In this document: positions 60,131-64,000 of the stretch, piece after piece
Layout of the letters: each line of letters starts with the position of its first letter
Position numbering within the stretch: position 1 is the stretch's first letter
Source of the DNA: Rotaria sordida
Taxonomy: Eukaryota; Rotifera; Eurotatoria; Philodinida; Philodinidae
Length of the DNA stretch: 64,000 nucleotides
Assembly: GCA_905250125.1 (NCBI GenBank)
Contig: CAJNOL010000317.1
Span: forward strand, 62,001 to 126,000
Direction of reading: 5' to 3'
Notes under the pieces: model-generated
Databases searched by the model: none
Seen by the model: the letters and a program-made list of their open reading frames with translations, nothing else
Told to the model about the DNA's origin: nothing
Position numbers and translations under genes: made by a program

Positions 60131-61929
60131 GATCTTATTTATATATAATGATACTCATTATATTCATACTTAAACGAATTGATTTGTAACACGATACGTA
60201 TATATATATATATATATAAAACTTAATTGCTTGCTGTTGTTATTATTATTGTTGTTGAGCAAGTGACATTTCTTCTCGAATTTCAATAATCATCATTCCA
60301 TCATTCGGTTAGTGTCTGTTGTCTTTTTTTCTTCTCGGGCTTTTTTTGGTTCTTTTTTGTTCACAATTTGCTTAGTAATGATTTTTCATGCGTTCGCTCG
60401 TTCAATCGTTGTCGTTATTAAATAGCCATTTGAACTATATATATATATATATTGGTATCGTGTTTAGCTGTTTGAGCTTCTCAATAAGTAAGTGCTTCGG
60501 GAAGCAAGGGCAAGGCAAAGATTTAATAAAATTAGCAATAATGGATGAAACAGAATAAAATCGGTTATTTAGTTTAAGGAAAAAAATTGTATATATATAT
60601 ATATATATAAACAGAGATCGAAAGAAATATTTATGTACTATGTAATAGAATAAATACATGAATACCAATTATGTGTAAAAGAAGTTTTGTTGCTCTTCGA
60701 AATTATACAACAACATCACATGCAAATTCTTAGTTAGTAACCTACTCTGTTACTAAATAAGAGAATAAAAGTCCAAGGAATGGAATGTCATTGTAGTTAG
60801 AATAATATGATCTATGTTGAAACTGAATAGGCAAGTTAAGAAAATAAATGTACTCATTTATTGAGCAATTCAATCGACTATGATGACAAGAACGACTACA
60901 ATGGATTATCATCTTATTAATGAAATAGCATACAATAATAATAATAGTAGAAATATGTTTTTTTTTTTTGTTCTTTACTGTAGTTTATTATAAAATGACA
61001 TTGAGTAAATGAGAAAAGACAAAGAATAATAGAAATACTGAAAAATAAATAAATAAATACTGATAAATAGCTTGCAATTACAAAACACAATCATTCATTT
61101 TGTTTCTAATATATCCAGTTATATAATTAATTGATAAAATGACGTATAAATCTATCTACATTAAGACAAAAAAAAAAGTAACTCAAAATTTGAACATCTA
61201 TTTTAATAAATGAATTCAATATGAAGAAAATACTTATACAAAACAGATAAATATTTTTCTTTGATAGATACAATGAATTCTTGAAAAAAGAAGAAACAGA
61301 AATTCTCCTTTTCCGTTTCTAAGATTACTCTAACATAATTAGGATGCCCTTCAGTTGTCAATAACAAACACATAAATACGAATATCTATCGAAATTATAA
61401 TTGAATTTTCTAGTTTTATGAAGACATTCTTATATACAAGTAATACACATAATGTTATCATATTGAACAATTCACTGAAGCTAAGATACTCTTAACTAGT
61501 ATTTACTAATAACAACAAAAAAATATTACTTCTGTTTATTAATTTTACATCTTATTCGTAACTAATACTTAAGATTCATTTTTACGAATATAATCTATTA
61601 AAATATTTATAGAGGTATTTGATAATGAAGAGTGACCAACACATACAAGTTTTCGTATTTTTATTTCTAAATTGATAAAAGAGTATTTAAATTTTTATAT
61701 CCAAAAAAAAAAGAAAAATTCATATCAATCAAAATTTTCTAATTCATTCTTTCAAATATGACTCTTTATAGAAGAGGTTATAATAATCTATAATCGTTTA
61801 ATCGAACAATTAGAAAAAACAAAATTCACCTCCTATATACATATATATATAAATGTTTTTCTTTATTGATCTTCTTTTATATTAACATATGTTTTTTATA
61901 TATAAACAGTTTAGAACAACAACAAATAC

Positions 61930-61977
61930 CTTTTTATTCGCCTTAGGCTGTATAAGACGAGTAGTAACTAATGCCAT
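61930..61977 (-). CDS. Candidate alternative first exon 1d of the K2P gene
   Basis: Minus-strand ATG at 61,977 with 16 codons, MALVTTRLIQPKANKK, ending at AAG|gtattt in phase 0. Like exon 1c it is short, basic and ends in Lys-Lys at the junction. Joined to 57,138 it gives about 447 residues. The similar length, charge and ending of 1c and 1d make both more believable than either alone. Confidence 0.5.
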
Positions 61978-62207
61978 AATATCTGTCTTAATATTGTAAA
62001 TATCACATTAAATATCTTCTAACATTTTTATTCATGGTACCCAACTGACAATACTCATAAAATCAGGTTTTTTTTCTTCTTTAACCTATAGGCATAGGCA
62101 ATCTTTCATACTGATTATTGAACGTCATTTGTACCCGATAAAATTATAAATATTTACACAAAAAACAAAAACATCATGAATGACTACAAAATTTTGTTTT
62201 AAATTAC

Positions 62208-62396
62208 CTGTCGTTTATCATAATCGGAAGATGATCGATGTCTTCTTACATGAAATAAACGTTCAAATGGCGGTTTTCCGTGATAGAATTGTAATCCATG
62301 ATGTCGTAAATGAGAGTCTTTATGCTCTTGATTTGTTGTAAGATCTGAAGGTGTTATATTTTCAGGATCACGTCGCCAACGAAAAATATGAAACAT
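62208..62396 (-). CDS. Candidate alternative first exon 1e of the K2P gene
   Basis: Minus-strand ATG at 62,396 opens 63 codons starting MFHIFRWRRDPENITPSD and ending YDKRQ at a CAG|gtaatt donor in phase 0. The amino-acid mix is balanced and unlike the homopolymer-driven frames around it, so it looks coding. Joined to 57,138 it gives a 494-residue channel. It could instead be the first exon of an unrelated gene, but no other recipient minus-strand exon in phase 0 is seen before 57,138. Confidence 0.62.
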
Positions 62397-64000
62397 TTTT
62401 TGTCAGGATTCTATTTCAATATTATATAATGTAGATGTATATAAAAGATATATATGCTATCGATTGTTGCTTGTGCAAGGAATAACAAACGATGAAAGAT
62501 GAAAAACAAAATAGAACGATTCAAGAATGTATGTGCGTCAATTAATTGCAAGTACTATTGTCATTTCCTTTCTAGAATACGTTTTCTTCTTATTTTTTAT
62601 CAAAATAGGCGTATCAAAGATAAGACAGATAAAAAAAAAAATGCAAAGAGCATCTTTAGAAAATCATGCCATAGGATGAATATGCTCTTTTAACATGTTA
62701 TATATTTATTGATCGGCGAGAGGCGGCGACCTTTTTTTTCGGATGGCGTGCGTACGTGCTCACTGCTGTGAAGATTATATGTGAAGTACTGTTGACTATG
62801 AAAATCTATTATCAGTAGCGAACAGACATTCGATGTTATTATCATACCCAAAAATACGACGACAAAAGTATCGCACTCGTTAGTAGCATGCGTCAAAACG
62901 ATTTATATATTTACTAGTATATTATTCGCTATAACGCATAAGAGTTAAAAACAAGCATAATGATTTATATAATCTGTAGACAAAAAGACACCATTTGGTT
63001 GTTGTGAATTATATCTTTTGTCACATTATAGTCAATGTAATTAGCCTATTCTTTTGTCAGATATAAATAATTCAGTTCCACCAAAGAATTGCTTATGACG
63101 AAGTTCCAAGGGCGAAAAAGTTGTTTTTTTTTTCTAACTTTTTCATTAATTTTAAATTTTAAAAAAATCATTTATTGAAATAAGGTTTGATTCTTTTGAA
63201 TGTCTTTTGCTTTGATTTTAAGTATTTTCTTATAACTTAAGCATCTGATTGTCAATCAAAGATGATTCGTACATTTAAAGACGGATGTCTACCATAATAA
63301 TTACAAGAAAGTGATGTTTCCGATTAATCTGATTTTTCTGAAGTTTTTGATTATAGTAATTTTCTTTTAATGCAAATTGACAGAAAATTTTAAAAAAATC
63401 AAGTATCTACCCTCAATTTTTTAATCAAGAAACATCTAATGTCAGCTCTTTCTTCTTGGCAAATTTTCTTCAATACATACTGACGATCTGTTGATAAAAA
63501 TAGACTTTTGAATTAGATATCTACACTTATCATCAAATCAATTTTCTTTCTCTCCTTATATGTAAATATATATATATATATATAGCAAGAGAGATAGATT
63601 TGGTATGCATACTATAAGTGATAATGCTTAGATTCGAAAGGATAAGTTTTAAATATTAGTTTTCTTACAAAAACACTTTCGTAGAACTTCAAAAATGTTT
63701 TTCGAAGAAAAACTATAGTGAGTGTAAGTTTTAAGTCAAGGTTTTACGATTGCCCTACCCTCTCCTCGCTTCATAGCAGTGTGGTGGGGGATGGAGATAG
63801 AAAGACTAACGAGCACTAGGTACGCTTCCATAGCAATCGAGAAAAACAGGTCCGTTAACAACCAAAGAAGTTGCGAAAAAGCATAAGCAACAAGATCTAC
63901 GATGTTCTAGAAAATTCTAGAACACTCCAAAGCCTTTCTTGAAATTCGAATAGCTGCAATACATTTGTGAATGATCTAATTAATGCAGATAAAAATTTAT
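62397..64000. other. Intergenic right end
   Basis: 1.6 kb upstream of the furthest K2P first exon. GC-richer patches lie at about 62,710-62,770 and 63,755-63,840; the first may be promoter-associated. A TA run lies at about 63,567-63,586. About 63,905-63,950 resembles (in reverse complement) about 38,945-38,976, a possible dispersed repeat. No coding region supported. Confidence 0.4.

Larger units (their letters stand above)
58407..62207. other. K2P upstream region: introns and putative alternative promoters
   Basis: Between the candidate first exons the DNA is AT-rich, with a long AAT microsatellite at about 59,826-59,877 and TA runs at about 60,199-60,218, 60,438-60,452 and 60,588-60,609. 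Frames such as 59,326-59,565 and 59,778-60,032 (a Tyr run from the AAT repeat) have no splice or homology support. A GC-richer block at about 58,500-58,790 stands out. No RNA gene seen. Confidence 0.4.

Noticed and set aside
1-64000. CRISPR arrays, operons, bacterial promoters or terminators
   Set aside because: The window is animal nuclear DNA with spliced genes; no direct-repeat/spacer arrays or polycistronic spacing were seen.

Overview
This is a strongly AT-rich animal (metazoan) nuclear window. Protein-coding genes are split by many short GT-AG introns of about 50-80 bp, a few introns of 0.7-2.7 kb, and kilobase-scale intergenic spacers full of homopolymers and microsatellites. I reconstructed eight genes exon by exon; in each the splice phases close and the translated domains match known animal families. 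The very small introns, low GC and Gln/Asn/Thr/Ser runs would suit a rotifer or another small-genome protostome, or a mite. I cannot fix the taxon from sequence alone.

Layout: (1) 1-3,393, intergenic, with a 5'-truncated RTE-like retrotransposon tail flanked by a 12-bp target-site duplication. (2) Hox1/labial, minus strand, 3,394-5,112. (3) A secreted multi-EGF protein, plus strand, 7,371-14,836, 24 exons. (4) LIN-41/TRIM71, minus, 16,417-19,591. (5) Sterol O-acyltransferase, minus, 21,870-28,558, 14 exons. (6) LSM14, plus, 30,108-31,936. (7) A Gbx homeobox gene, plus, 35,448-35,983. (8) An LMO7/LIMCH1-like PDZ-LIM protein, minus, about 41,748-49,033, with two alternative first exons. (9) A two-pore-domain (K2P) potassium channel, minus, common exons 52,557-57,138, with five candidate alternative first exons spread over 57,200-62,396. 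The end, 62,397-64,000, is intergenic.

The theme is developmental regulation. Hox1 and Gbx lie about 30 kb apart, consistent with the ancestral extended-Hox linkage. LIN-41 is a heterochronic RNA regulator and LSM14 is a P-body translational repressor. The other genes serve extracellular matrix or signalling (EGF protein), sterol storage (SOAT), junctions and cytoskeleton (LMO7-like) and membrane excitability (K2P).

The most unusual observations are: Gbx has Trp in place of the near-invariant homeodomain Phe49; the K2P gene has an array of phase-matched alternative first exons; SOAT has Thr in place of the last Asn of FYxDWWN; LIN-41 has lost a recognisable RING; long foldback (inverted-repeat) elements sit inside introns of three or more genes; and the EGF gene carries a recent tandem duplication whose breakpoints fall in mid-domain.
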